DNA from: Patella vulgata
Lineage: Eukaryota; Mollusca; Gastropoda; Patellidae
NCBI RefSeq assembly: GCF_932274485.2
Contig: NC_065886.2
Span: forward strand, 42,829,501-42,893,500
Reading direction: 5' to 3'
Length of the DNA stretch: 64,000 bases
Shown here: positions 40,451 through 54,500 of the stretch, piece by piece
Position numbering within the stretch: the first letter of the stretch is position 1
Layout: each line of letters begins with the position of its first letter
Translations under genes and position numbers: made by a program
Notes under the pieces: model-generated
The model's database searches: none
The model's input: only the letters and a program-made list of their open reading frames with translations
Told to the model about the DNA's origin: nothing

Positions 40451-40852
40451 ATATTTCATGGAACTATTTCACCTGTTTAGTGATAGTGGGTCTCAACACC
40501 AGGATTATACAATCCCAAATATCCCAGGATAAATACAAATACGACAAAACTATCGTATTTATCAAGAAATGCCGATTGCTTTACGTCCTCAAATGAAACA
40601 GTAACACTTTCCAACGTACATTCTATGTCTGTAGTATAACATTACAGATCTTAATTACATAATCGAATTTACCACTTGATACTTCTATTCAGTATTGTGA
40701 ATGTTTGAGACCTTCGTGAACCACCACCCTCAGGTGAATTATTAAACAGAAAATTGACACTGTTTTTTTTATAGGTTATCATAATGGCAGTCTTACTCGC
40801 TGAACACGGTAGAAATTGAGGGTTTTTTTACAATGGAGTGTAAAAGTCAGGC

Positions 40853-41074
40853 TTGCTGGATTGCGGTGAATCCGAATATACAGATTTTCGCCACATTCAG
40901 AATCTATTCGATTTGTTTCCTAAAGATTTTCAAAACCAAACACAGATACACAAACCCGGTATCAGGTGGTGTGCATTCTTCAAATCCAAAACGCCGGTAA
41001 CTATCAAACAAACAGCAGAAGGTGTAGTCTTCTGTGAAATCAAATCCGCATTCGTAAACCCGTTTGAATACTAG
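40853..41074 (+). CDS. 73-codon open frame, unrecognised (unit 2 copy)
   Basis: ESEYTDFRHIQNLFDLFPKD, then PVTIKQTAEGVVFCEIKSAF. Frame and stop are kept, with 12 residue differences from the unit 1 copy. Function unknown; the coding status is doubtful. Confidence 0.3.
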   Translation: MLDCGESEYTDFRHIQNLFDLFPKDFQNQTQIHKPGIRWCAFFKSKTPVTIKQTAEGVVFCEIKSAFVNPFEY

Positions 41075-42151
41075 GAAATAAAACACGCCAAGAATTATTT
41101 TAATTATAGATGGAAACCAGACTAACCTTTGTGTGTTGCCTCGTGGGGGGGGGGGGGGCTTATATCCAGCCACATCCATGAGTTTGTCAAGCATTATAAT
41201 CACTAACATAGGATTCGCGCTGTTGGCACGGTGTACTAGGTCTAGCTGGGGCATATGTAATATTTATTAGTATGTTTATTTCACTGTTATAATAAAATAG
41301 ATATCAAATACAAAATATAAGTATACTTTATATATTTACATTGTAGAGTTTATAGAATAAACATTAAATATAATATAATGTTCATAGCATGGGTAGGTCT
41401 TAAATATATTGACATGGATAAAGAGACAATACATCAGAATAAAATAAAAATATAAAGGCAGTGCATGCGTATTTTTTTCTTAAATACGAGATACCAATTG
41501 ATGACATTACAAATTATTCAAAACCAGTCATGATACATTTTTATTAAAGATTTAGACAAAGAGCTGCCCGTTCTTGCTATAATAGTTCAAATATAGATAA
41601 TGAAAAATGAATATATTGGATTATGGATAATTTCATTCAAATTACTTTATTCTCCGCGAAATTATAACAGTTTTAAGGTTTGACAAGATTTAGCGTTGAT
41701 TGTTCTAGAGAGCCCATTATAGATTTGTTGTGTAAATAAATGTCTAATTAATAGTTTCATTAACACGTAAAGCCAAAAGAAAGGCCTGCAATGAGCAGAT
41801 TTAGTTCTTACATAATGCATCTTTAATTTCAGATCCGATTTTGATGTTTAATTTGTTTCCACGAACATCGATGACAAGACATTATTTAACCTACAGTTGT
41901 GTTAAGACATTATGTAATCTACCCAGGGAAATATTTTTAAGTTTAATTTTATTTAATATAAAGTGTGTCGGATTTTGATTCGGTAGGAAAAGATCATATA
42001 TTTCTATACTCTAGGATCAGAAATTTACAAAAAAAAAAACAACCCAAAAAACCAACAAAATCAGCTCTATTTTGATCGATTGTCACATGTGTCCAGCAAT
42101 CATGTTAATATTCATGTTACTGTAAAATGGGAGATAACTCCAGTATAGATG

Positions 42152-42157
42152 TTTATT
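42152..42157 (-). terminator. candidate polyadenylation signal, copy B
   Basis: AATAAA on the complement (GATCAATAAACATCTATA), 267 bases past the B20 stop and orthologous to 28343-28348. Confidence 0.55.
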
Positions 42158-42423
42158 GATCATGTGACATGTGTAGGAAAGTTCTTGCGAGTTCAGCCAT
42201 GGTGAATGAATGTTCGATGACGATGAATAAAATCAATCATAATCTAGAGAACAGTGATGTGTCCATTCCATCCATATTACTACATATGTATACATTCAAA
42301 AGAAGACATTGTATACATAATTGTTTTTTTTCGAAGCATTTTTACACGTTTTCGTGGAATTGAGCAACTCAATTTTTTAAATCGTGTGTTGCAATGAGTT
42401 GTGTGGGCCCACAAGATAAAAAA

Positions 42424-42550
42424 TCAGTTTTCACAATCTTTATCGTAACTATTTATAGCAATATTAAAATATGACTTGCTGGTAGATTCTGGTGTTCTTC
42501 TAGCTGTGACGCTGAGAAATGTTGTACTTTCATCAATGATATATCGATAT
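42424..42550 (-). CDS. C3-like copy B, exon 20 (C-terminus)
   Basis: Acceptor TTTTTTCAG. Reads YRYIIDESTTFLSVTARRTP, then ESTSKSYFNIAINSYDKDCEN, stop at 42424-42426. Confidence 0.93.
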
Positions 42551-45500
42551 CTGAAAAAATAAAAAATAAAATGCAACTATAAAACGCCATTAAAATATCA
42601 GCAAATCAAATATCCCATGGTATGAACTAACGGGATCGAAATAAATAGAGGATATTTTTCGTTTTAGAGTGAATAACATATTTTATTTCATCGAGAAGCA
42701 AGAAAACTTATATTTTCACGAATGCGTAGCATGAGTGAAAATATAAACGTTTTCTTGCTTAGAGATGAAATAAAATATGTTATTCACGACAAAACGACAA
42801 ATGTTCTATTTATTTTATGATTTTACAATCATTTTAGGTAAAAACAACATGGACTACTTTGTCCGCTTCTAGCCAGTGGAATAACACTTTTATTTCACTG
42901 ATAAAACGCGGTATTCCACTACTGATCATAAAATAAAGAATATTTTCCAGACTCGGTCATCAACATGCCCCGCCTTGGATATGTTATTGAAAATAAATAA
43001 ATGGGATTAATAACTGCATATAGCCGTCGATTCCCTCCAATATATAGTCAATATACTATATTTCATGGAACTATTTCACCTGATAAGTGATTTGTTTTAT
43101 AGTGTGTCTCTCTACACCAAGATTATACAGTCCCAAATGTCCGAGGATAAATACAAACTCGACAAAACTATCGGATTTATCAAGAAATGCCGATTGAGTT
43201 ACGTCCTCAAATCAAACAGTAACACTTGCCAACGTACATTCTATGCCAGTAGTATAACATTACAGATCGTAATTACTTAATCGAATTACAAAGCTTTTAT
43301 TACATTATCTTGTTACAAAGTTTTTAAAGTCCAATTGCATCTTCTGTATGTCATTGAAAATACTTACATCTCCTCTCTATCTTGGTTTATAAATCGATAC
43401 GGATTCTTTCCCATCACCCATACTGATGACCCTTCTTTATAATTAGGACATGTACAAGATGGCGATGTGGTAAAAGATAATGGCTTCCCTTCACTGATGT
43501 CGTGAGTACCTAGAAAAATAATATTTAAAGTTGAGCTTATGATCAAAAATCCCCAGCAAAGGGAGAGCCGCGGTGACTGAGTTTGTAAGGCACTGGCTAG
43601 ATAACCAGGAGGTCCCGGGCTCGATCATGGTGTTGGCCGCAAAAGTTATTCGGGAGTTTCTCTTTATTGTCAATGATGAAGGGTGGAGGACATGGCAATG
43701 AAATCGCATAGGCGTTTTTATTATTATTACTATAATGTAAATGAAAATAATGGGGTTTAAAGTCGTACTGTGCTAATGAAGACGGGCATACGCCATATAG
43801 TGCGCGGAGGGAAATTTTGCCCAGACAGAGGCACTACGACCATCTCTTATATCGAATTCCAACTGCCAAGGATTCTTTTATGTGCATGCCAATGTTTACA
43901 CGGGACCTCGGTTTTTCGTCCGATTCGAACAACTTTACATTGTCCCTTGCCAGGCCCGTCGTCTTGAACCACTGAGCCACCGTGGCTCTTTATTCTCAAA
44001 GAACTCTTGACAGTTGTAACTGAATTGCTGCCCGGGCAAAATTTCCATCATAGCACACTGTATCCCGTCTTCATTAGACCGTTATACCCCATTTCATTTC
44101 ATTCCTAACGAAACACGTGCTTCCACCACACCCGGCTACAGGTAATCAAAGCAAATTGAGTAGGACGTTAAACCCCATTTCATTTCATTTCAAGAAATAT
44201 GTCAAGAAAGTAAAAAAAAAGATGTTGAATATATTAATGAATGTAAGAAAGTAAACCAAGCTATCATACAAAAATTCTTGACAACTGAAAATAGACAAAA
44301 TTTAAGACTCACCTTTTATGGGCGCAGATTTTAAAGAAGCCGAGACGTGCCTGAAAGATTTGTTTAGCATTTTACTTTCTAGTACAACTTGATAGGCTGT
44401 AAATAAATAAAATATTAGATTTAGTAGGGTTAACATTGGTTCATTCATTGTGTCATTTTAGATTGACTGTACTGTTTGTTGCTAGGAGGGCTGTTTTTGT
44501 AAGTTTGATAGCTGCCTTGCTGAACACACTGCCCTGCTGAATTTGAATATTTTTTTTTTTCACATCTAAAATGTCTTCCTTTCTCATGTTTCTGAATACT
44601 GCACTCTATACTTGAGTCGGGGGAGGGGGAGGGGGGATTGTGGGGAGGTGTGTGTGTGTGTGGGGGGGGGGGGGGTAGCATACAACTGGCAATAACGTCC
44701 CTGTCAGGACAAATTTCCTATCGCAGCACATTCCTAGGGCTACGACCGGTAGGGCAGAAAAATAGAACGTTATCAAACTCTTCCTTTATTATTACAGCAT
44801 ATTCATATAACATGTTCCAGGGGGATTTTACAAACTGACAATGTAAACATAAATAAACAACAAGATTATGGACAGTTGTAGAGAGAGAAATGACCAGAGA
44901 ATTAACAAGTGACGTATAGTGGCCTCTACAGTTACAAATTTACGTATTTTACCTATATTTCTGATATTAAAATAGCACAATTTACAAATATTATTTATTT
45001 GAGCTCCCATAAGTATAAAACTATCAAAGATTGTGCCAATATTAAGGATAGAATAAGATGAAAATATACCCAATTACCAATTATAAAAGCGGGAATTATC
45101 ATGTACAAATTTACTTAACTGATGCCTTGAGCCTAATAAAAAATATTCGGTTTTATCATCATTCAATTTTAGAAAGGTCTTTGACATCTATTTTTTAAAT
45201 TTCACTAATACAGTTCTCAAGTTGCAATTTTTATAAATTGAAAGAAGATGGACAATTAGGTGTAAATGAAATATACTATTCAAAAAAAGTAGGGAATTAT
45301 CATGTACAAATTTACTTAACTGATGCCTTGAGCCTAATAAAAAATATTCGGTTTTATCATCATTCAATTTTAGAAAGGTCTTTGACATCCATTTTTTAAA
45401 TTTCACTAATACAGTTCTCAAGTTGCAATTTTTATAAATTGAAAGAAGATGGACAATTAGGTGTAAATGAAATATACTATTCAAAAAAAGTAGGGGATAT

Positions 45501-48500
45501 TTGATTTTGGGGGCATAATACTAAAATATGCAAATGACTACGAAAAAAGTCACTATAGAACCTAACAGACGAAACATTTCCAGTTACATGTGACGCCCAA
45601 ACGCACCAATAGCTACCGCATGGAATGCAGGTGATGCTTGGGATCATCATGGGGGTCCAACCCAAGATTTGCACGACTCTGACTTTGAATGTTACAGTCA
45701 TTGTGGCATTGAATTCCAGGGTGGAAACATCAGTTTAAGTGTTTTAGTGACCAGAAAACAAATTTTGATATGCGTCGGCTTACCCAAAATGAAAGGTTAC
45801 GTGCCCTTGGCATGCTACAGATCGGCACAACACAGGCGGTTGTGGCGCGGACGATGAATGTTTCTCAGTCTGTCATAAGCAGGCTATGGTCCAGATACCG
45901 TGATACACAATCTGTACAGGACAGACCACGCTCAGGTCGACCAAGGGCGACAACTCAAGCCCAGGATCGATTTATCCGTACCTTGGCCTTGAGAAATCGT
46001 GTCATCACAGCAAATCAGATCAGCGCTCGTCTTCAAACAGACACTGGTGTGAGAGTGAGTGGCCAGACGATTCGGAATCGACTGCATAGGGGTCACCTTC
46101 GCGTCCGACGTCCTCGCGTGATCCCTTGTTTGAGAGATCATCACATTCAGGCAAGACGTCGTTGGTGTAGGGAGAGAGAGAGAAATGGGGTTTAACGTCC
46201 ACTCGACACAAACTAGGTCATTTCGGGACTAACATATGGTTTAATTTTATTTACATAATTCGCTTGCGCGTAGGGGTCTTTAGCAGTGGGAGGAAACCGG
46301 AGGACCCGGAGAAAACCCACGAGGTTGGATAGGTTTGTGTAGGGATCGTCAACACTGGGATAATCGACGCTGGAGCAATGTGATGTTTTCAGATGAGTCA
46401 AGGTTCACTGTTGATTTTTTGGACAGACGTAGGAGGGTGTGGCGTCGTCGAAACGAGCGCTTCCAAGACGTTAACGTCATCAGACATGATCGATTTGGGG
46501 GTGGTTCTGTTATGGTGTGGGGAGGCATCACTGTTGCTGGAAGAACGGCTTTACATGTTGTTGCAGGGCGTGTTACAGGCCAGTACTACCGGGACAACAT
46601 CTTGGCAGTCCATGTTGTGCCGTTCGCACGACGTCATGGCCGCCGTTTCATCTTCCAGGATGACACCGCAAGATGTCACAGTGCCAGGATCGTTACAGGT
46701 TACCTCCAACAACAGAACATCACCACATTACCTTGGCCAGCACTGAGTCCCGACCTCTCCCCCATCGAGCATGTCTGGGACATGCTTGGACAGAGGTTAC
46801 GTCAACGTCAACAACGTCCTGCCAATGTCCAAGAACTTGCTGCTGCGTTGCAACAGGAATGGGACAATCTGGAGTATGCCACGTCGGATCAATGCTTGTT
46901 TGGCAAACAGAGGAGGATTTACCCGTTACTGACTTGGTTGTGATGCTGTGGTAACTTTGCCTTTTGAGTCCGGGTATCATTTTACCCTTATAATGGTCAG
47001 TCTGTGCCTTACTTAGTCTAACGATCATTTGGAATAAATCGATGAATGTGAACTTCATTTCATTTTGTCATTTGTTTCTTCGTCAGTTTCATTAGGTGAC
47101 TTTAATAACACTTAAAAATCAAATATCCCCTACTTTTTTTGAATAGTATATATAACTGCGTATCATCGGCATACAAATGAAAGCTGAGATCATAATTTCT
47201 GACAAAATCACCTAATGGTGACGTATAAAGGGTAAATAAAATCGAACCAAGAGCAGAACATTGAGGAACCCCAGATGACAAAACAGATTCAGTCGACGAT
47301 TTACAATTAACTAAAATACATTGTTTTCTACCAACAAGATAGCTTTCTAAAAGATTTAATGCAGAGTCACAAATGCCGAATTTAAAATATCTAGGTAAAA
47401 GAATAGAAGGATCCACCGTGTCGAAAGCAGCAGATAAATCTAATAAAATTAAAGATAGGTTGCCAGGCAACAAAACATACGCCCACAGCAGCTAAATCGT
47501 CCGGGCGGTCGTCAAGGGTTGTCGCATATTTATTCCTTTGTAGGTAATTGGAGGCCTTTACAAGACAGTTTCATACAGATGAGATTATAAAATTTTGTCG
47601 TTTGAGGGTTTACAAAGGTTCTACAAACTGAAACAAGGGTCTCAACTCTGGAAGTAATCTACAGAAATTGTTGAAATTTGACAGGCTTTTTCATTTTACT
47701 AATTTAAATAATGCATATAAATTTCATACAGGTCACATGACCACTTTTGTCATTGCAACGTTCACAATCGCCATAACTCTAGAAATTATTGACGGAAATT
47801 ACTGAAATTCAATAGACCTGTTTCACAAATTTAAATGATGCATATAAATTTCATACATATCGGATGATAACTGTTGTCAATAGAGTGTTCACAAGATTCA
47901 ACAAAGTGAAACAAGGGCAATAACTCTAGAAGTAATTATTGTAAATTGCTGAAATACTATAGGCTTTTTCGTTTCACTAATTTAAATGATGCATATAAAT
48001 TTCATATACATATCGGATGATAACTGTTGTCATTAGAGTGTTCACAAGATTTAACAAAGTGAAACAAGGGCAATAACTCTAGAAGTAATTATTGTAAATT
48101 GCTGAAATACTATAGGCTTTTTCGTTTCACTAATTTAAATCATGCCTATAAATTTCACAAAGATCGGGTGGTAACTTTTGGTGTTAGAACGTTCACAAGG
48201 ATCAACAACGTGAAACAAGGGCCATTCAATAGGATTCTTCGTCTCACTAATTTAAATAATGCATATAATTTTCAGAAAGATCGAATGATAACTTTTAACG
48301 TTAGAGCGTTCACAAGGACCAATAAAGTGAAACAAGGGCCATAACTCGAGACATAATAAACGGAAATTGCTGAAATTCAATAGGCTTCTTCGTTTCAATA
48401 CTCTAAATAATGCATATAAATATCAGAAAGATTGGATGATAATTTTGACGTTAGAGCGATCACAAGGACCAATAAAGTGAAACAAGGGCCATAACTCTAG

Positions 48501-51500
48501 ACATAATAAACGGAAATTGCTGAAATTCAATAGGCTTCTTCGTTTCAATAATCTAAATAATGCATATAAATATCAGAAAGATCGGATGATAACTTTTGAC
48601 TTTAGAGCGTTCACAAGGTTCAATAAAGTGAAACAAGGGCCATAACTCTAGATGTAGTAAACAGAAATTGCTAAAATTCAATAGGCTTCTTCGTGTCACT
48701 AATTCAAATAATGCATATGAATTTCAGAAAGATCGAATGATAACTTTTGGAGTTAGAGCGTTCACAAGGTTCAATAAAGTGAAACAAGGGCCATAACTCT
48801 AGACGTAATAAACAGAAATTATTGAAATTCAATAGACTTCTTCGTTTCACTAATGTAAACAACATACATCAATTTTAAAACAATTGGATGATAACTTTAG
48901 AGCGTTCACAAGAAATTGTGGACGATGGACGGACGGACGGACGGACCGACCGACCGACAGACGGACGGACGGGGGCGACGGCAATATACGTCCACATTTC
49001 AATGTGGGTGTATAAAAACAACGTCCAATGGATTCAATTAACAAATAGGCGTAAAATTAAAAACTTGGCTTTTTTGCACATCTTTCGCAGTAATAATATT
49101 TAGACTTGTTTTTCATATTGAAGAATATAAATAATTATTATCTCTATTTTGTATTAAAGCTGGATGATCAAGCTTATTTCTCAAATTACCAACTTACCGT
49201 AATCTGATTTGCAAAATATATCTTTAAGTTTTGCTATGCCCATGGCCTTTTTATGACAGGTACCACACTCTCCTAAAACAAAACCAAAAGTTAAATTTAG
49301 TTCCATATTTATACGGACTGCTTGCAATAATTGTATGACCCAGGTTCAACATGTATAAAAATTTGTGTTGCCTCTCGAAAACGTAACACGCCATTTTCTG
49401 GTCATTATAAATCCGACTGAAATTATCTTTATATATATATTTTAATACCTCCCAATGGACATACAAAGTGACAGGGACTATCCAGTTGGTCAAGTTTAAC
49501 AATATCTATGGCATAATGGGTGACACTAAGTGAAATAAATATCGTAAAAAAGCCTTGGTTCGAGATATTAATCTCTATCATTCATAATTTCAAACAATGA
49601 ATAAACTAAATGATCGAGACTGGTATCGGATTATTCGTCTTGTAAAACATAATAGTTATTTTTCTTGTTATAAAATGTATCTGTAATGATTTACCAGAGA
49701 AACAAGTACATTCTCCTTTATATCGATTTTCTTCACCAATACAATACATAGGTAATGTGTCTTCAGAATTACCAGAATCATAATTCTGTAGACATATTTC
49801 TTCTGTAAATAAAACAAATAAAGCATACTTTAAATACCAATTGAATAAACAAAAGTATAATTATATGATAAGCATTCAAACCACTCCTTTTAGAAAGAGA
49901 CAAAGACAATTCGATTTAAACGTTGCACGTGTTCATTTCGATTTGCGTATAAATAGCAACACCAGAGTAAGGTTACAGAATACATGTACTATATGGACTA
50001 GGAATAGAGCATGACATCATCGCGGCCATCTTGGAATTCGAAATTCCGTCAATCGATGCACAATTGTCCAAGGAACAAGACTCGTACTTGAAGGACACGA
50101 ACAACAGGATGAGTAGCAGTTGTGTCAAATTATTCCTGCACCAATAAGTGATTGTCAACCTACACACCAGCATATTTATAATAAAGTTGTTCTTGAATAA
50201 TGTCGTATTTACGGTAATCGCGAGTTTAGAATCAAGACACGGGTCGCGCTCGAAAGTGAAATAAATCCTCGAGTTGGTGTCAATTATTTTGTTTAATAAT
50301 TATAAAATCGACGATTTGGATCTGAAATTTTACGAAATCTGCTTCAATACCTGGTTTCGATGGTTGTACAACAACTACTGATGCTGGTTGGCGGAATTTT
50401 ACAATCTCTTCAGCTTTTTCTTTTATTCTAAAATTTAGACACAGAGTTTCTTTGTTAGGAACCTGAAATTAAAATAATGAATTGTACATAATGGAATGGC
50501 AGCATTCACTTAGATGTCTCCCTATTGCCTTACCAAGTATACCTGCTTGTAGTTTCTTCAAAACTATCATACCTGGCTTGTCATTTAACGAGACGGCAGT
50601 GAAGGGTGTTTATTAACAATTTACCTTGATGTGATTTTCACTGCGGTGTGAGTGCACTTGCTGTTGTTATTCAACTTTACCGGATCCGGCAGATGATTGG
50701 TTTGGAAGTTATCAAACTTCAGTGAACATATCAGCAAATCATTAAAACTATTTCTTGAAGAGGAAGATACAAATTATATTGGATAAAATGGTAGAGATGT
50801 GTAAACGTACAGTACCGTAAATATCAAATTACCCCCCACATCTTGCTCTTATAAGCTACATAATGATTGCCCCCTCCCCCCAACACACAAACACACTCAC
50901 CCCTACATGTGAGCTACAGAATGATTGATGCCCCCGCTCACTCTAGTAAGCCACAGAATAATCCCGTCCCCCCATCCCCACCACCTCGATATATCTTAAT
51001 GTAGAAAGTTTCAACACGTGGTCGCCACTATAGTTAAATAAGAGGATTAGTAACAAACCTCGTCTAGATAAATTATAACCAAACCATAATCATCTCTGTA
51101 TGTTCTAACTCGTTCCTCACTCAACGATTTTAACTGAAACAAAAATATTGTTTATTGCTGTAAGTGTATACAATTAACATATACCACTTTCATATGGTCA
51201 TTTTATGTACTCTTTAATGAGGTTACGTGTTTGTTTCTTGAATATTAATTTACTAATTTCTAATTAATTACATTTTGTTTCACTATTGTAATCAAAAGTG
51301 GAAATGCCGATTTAATTATTACAACAGTTTACGATATGGCTGTATATAAATGTATACTTTAATAATATTCCAAATGTAACCAACCTACCATCCCAAACTG
51401 AGGCTGCCTGTCTACAGCTAGCTCCGCCTGAGAACAGGCCATAACCTGATTGACCGGCATTGACCACTAATTATTCAATATGGCGGCGCCCATGAAAGAT

Positions 51501-54500
51501 CATTTCACAGAAGCAGTTTTGTTTGCGGAGACAAATTTAGGAGTATCTAACTTTGAAAGATAAACAGATTGAAACTGTAAAGACAGTTTACAATGGTAAA
51601 GACTGTATTGCAATATTACCCACTAGTACATATATTATATCGCTTTTACCGGAGTGGCAGAAGTCGACATTTTGCTAACTTAACATTTGTTTACATAAAC
51701 CAGTGCTTCGGGTGTACAAAGCAGTAGGCCAGTCGATAAGTCCCGCCTCAAAATGATCACGTGAGCGTTATAAATGGACGGCATTTAGGGTAGTGATGTA
51801 TTCTCGAAGTATGAGGTAGATGGATCGCTGCGTGCAGTATGCCAACCTACCAGATTCAAATCTTCAGTTATTGGTTCAAATCCACTTAACATATCTATTT
51901 CAACTCTTGTTGGCCCACTCTTTGATGTACCACGATATCTATATAAAACATAAAAGGGTTACAATTTGGGTAAAGTGTGATAACTGATATGAGGGAAGTT
52001 TTATCGAGACAACGGCGCTATGACCCACTTGTATTTCCAACTGACAAGGGTTCTTTTACGTGGACGCCGACGTGTACACGGGACCTAGGTTTTTCGTCGG
52101 ATCCGTACGACTGGTCCTTGTTAGAGCATCCCCCTGACAAAGGGAAACCACGATAGAAAAACCCGTGTTAATAAGCCAGCTTTTCACTCACTAGAACCGC
52201 CATGGAATCCCAGGAAAACCGACCGTATTCAACAGTTGATAGTGTACGTCAGATTTAACATTCACTCGTTACCCATTACTAACTGAATTAACATCCACTC
52301 AATAATCATTGCTAACTGAATTAACATCAACTCATTACACATCACTAACTGAATTAACATCCACATATTACACATCACTAACTGAATTAACATCCACAGA
52401 TTACCCATCAGTAACTGAATTAACATCCACTCATTACTCATCACTAACTGAATTAACATCCACATATTACACATCACTAACTAAATTAACATCCACAGAT
52501 TACCCATCAGTAACTGAATTAACATCCACAGATTACCCATCCACTAACTAAATTAACATCCACAGATTACCCATCAGTAACTGAATTAACATCCACAGAT
52601 TACCCATCCACACATTACACATCACTAACTGAATTAACATCCACATATTACACATCACTAACTAAATTAACATCCACAGATTACCCATCAGTAACTGAAT
52701 TAACATCCACAGATTACCCATCAGTACCACTCAGTAATCATCACTAACGGAATTAACACCCACTCATGACCCATCACTAACTGAATTAACATCCACTCAT
52801 TACACATCACTAACTGAACTAACATCCACACATTACACATCACTAACTGTATTAACATCCACTCATTACACATCACTAACTGAATTAACATCCACTCATT
52901 ACCCATCACTAACTGAATTAATATTCACTATAACTAACTGATCCACTAACTGAATGAACATATAATAGAGACTTTTGGCAAGCGTAAATTTCTGGTCCGC
53001 ATCGCGTATCCGTATGGATTTTGTGTGTGACGTCATCAATGTGTGTGTATATTTCATACGTGATACGGCACACGGATACGACAGCACGTATCGAACAGCT
53101 TTTATACGGAAAAGGTCCGTATAACATTGTCGTGTCTTTTTTGCTACTTTTAGACGCTGAAATGTTGTGTATTCTAGAACACGAAGGTGTATATTTGATG
53201 TGATTTTAACCATGATGGTTGATCTACTTGCTAAATTTAGGGAGGTGGAACCTTGCAAATCTGAAAATGATTTTATTCTGTGGGAATGGGGTATTAACTT
53301 TCTAAAATGATACATTAGTGAAACCAAAAATTACAGTCGAGTCGAAGTCGAAGATTTTTTAATAAGATTCGACATTAATTTTTTTAATAGCTCAGCGACT
53401 GTCGAGCGACTTCATTCCCTCCGGGAAATTGTAGACTATACTAGGCACTTGACTAGAACTGATGGTGATCTTTGTAGATATCTGCCATCATGCTGTAATA
53501 GAACTAAGCTCAGTTCATCGACGCATACGTACCCGACGCAAAAATCTGCCAGAATTCGAAAATTACTTTGACGCAACGTATCACGTGTACGATACGGATA
53601 CGTGATACGGATGGGAAAATTCGGCTTACCAAAAGTCTCTAATGTCTGATTGTTTAAAGGCTGTAACGAAACGGTTCTCTACACATCAGAGGTACAGTGT
53701 TGCTAAGATACCCCCATGTGACTCCTTGTCAAACCAAATTAAAATCAGTTACGACACTAGCCTCGTCATCACTGCCTGCAGCTTTTTGACGCAATGTTTT
53801 CAAATTATTCCCATCCGTATAACGTATCCGTATCGTCACGTGATACGTTGCGTTAATTTAGTTTTAGAGTTTTGGCAGATTTTCGCGCCGCGTACGTATG
53901 GGTAGCTGAGCTGAGCGTAGTTCTGTTACAGCATAATGGCAGTTATCTACCAAGATCAACATCACTACTAGTCAAGTCTACAAATTCCTGAAGGGTGTCA
54001 AGTCGTTCGACAGTCGCTGAGTTATTTAAAAAAATAATTTTGGTTTCACTAATGTATCATTTCAAAAAGTATATACCCCTTTTACAGATTTGCAAGGCCC
54101 CATCTCCCTAATCTAGCACGTAGATCAACCAGCGTGCAGACAGACAGGAAAAATACGAAAATTCCGCGAAAAGCTCATCAAAAGTAATGATTAAATTCCA
54201 GTCTTTGCCATGGTTAAAATCACGTCAAATATACACCTTCGTGTTCTAGGATACACATAGATTCACAGAAAACTCTACGGCACAATATTTCAGCGTCTAA
54301 AAGTAGCAAAACATACGGTAAAAAGACGACGATGTTATACGGACCTTTTCCGTATGAAAGCTGTTCGATACGTGCTGTCGTATCCGTGTGCCGTATCACG
54401 TTTGAGAAATACACACGCATTCATGACGTCACACGCAAAATCGTTACGGATACGCGATACGGACCAGTAATTTACGTTTGCCAAAAGTCTCTACTGTCAG

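Larger units (their letters stand above)
37827..40670. repeat. tandem unit 1 of the duplicated 3' end of copy B
   Basis: Begins TTTTTTATAGGTTATCATAA and contains a 73-codon frame, a 3' flank, an extra last exon and part of intron 19, ending ATTACATAATCGAATTT. Unit 2 (40762-43286) has the same order. Unit 1 stops inside intron 19, so it has no exon 19. Confidence 0.88.
40762..43286. repeat. tandem unit 2 of the duplicated 3' end of copy B
   Basis: Same order as 37827-40670 and contains the functional-looking exon B20. It lacks about 570 bp present in unit 1 (joined at GATTGTTCTAGAGAGCCC near 41700) and has its own hairpin insertion at 42650-42945. Confidence 0.88.
44838..47450 (-). mobile_element. 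CR1/L2-like LINE reverse transcriptase fragment, split by Tc1
   Basis: On the complement, 47450-47147 reads LILLDLSAAFDTVDPSILL (RT motif A), SGVPQCSALGSILFTLY (motif B, GVPQ) and HLYADDTQLYI (motif C, YADD). After the Tc1, 45475-44838 continues with VLVKFKKWMSKTFLKLNDDK, then LNIGTIFDSFILMGAQINNI and FNIRNIGKIRKFVTVEAT. The endonuclease and 5' part are absent (the pearl-like element abuts at 47451). The far end has frameshifts; inactive. Whole insertion absent from arm A. Confidence 0.88.

Noticed and set aside
42424-43286. Exon B20 region as the product of a misassembly
   Set aside because: Units 1 and 2 differ in private insertions and substitutions, so they are distinct sequences; long reads would still be the final test.
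52309-52551. Open frame with repeated LTELTSTHYTS
   Set aside because: Antisense reading of the same 33-bp minisatellite in arm B.
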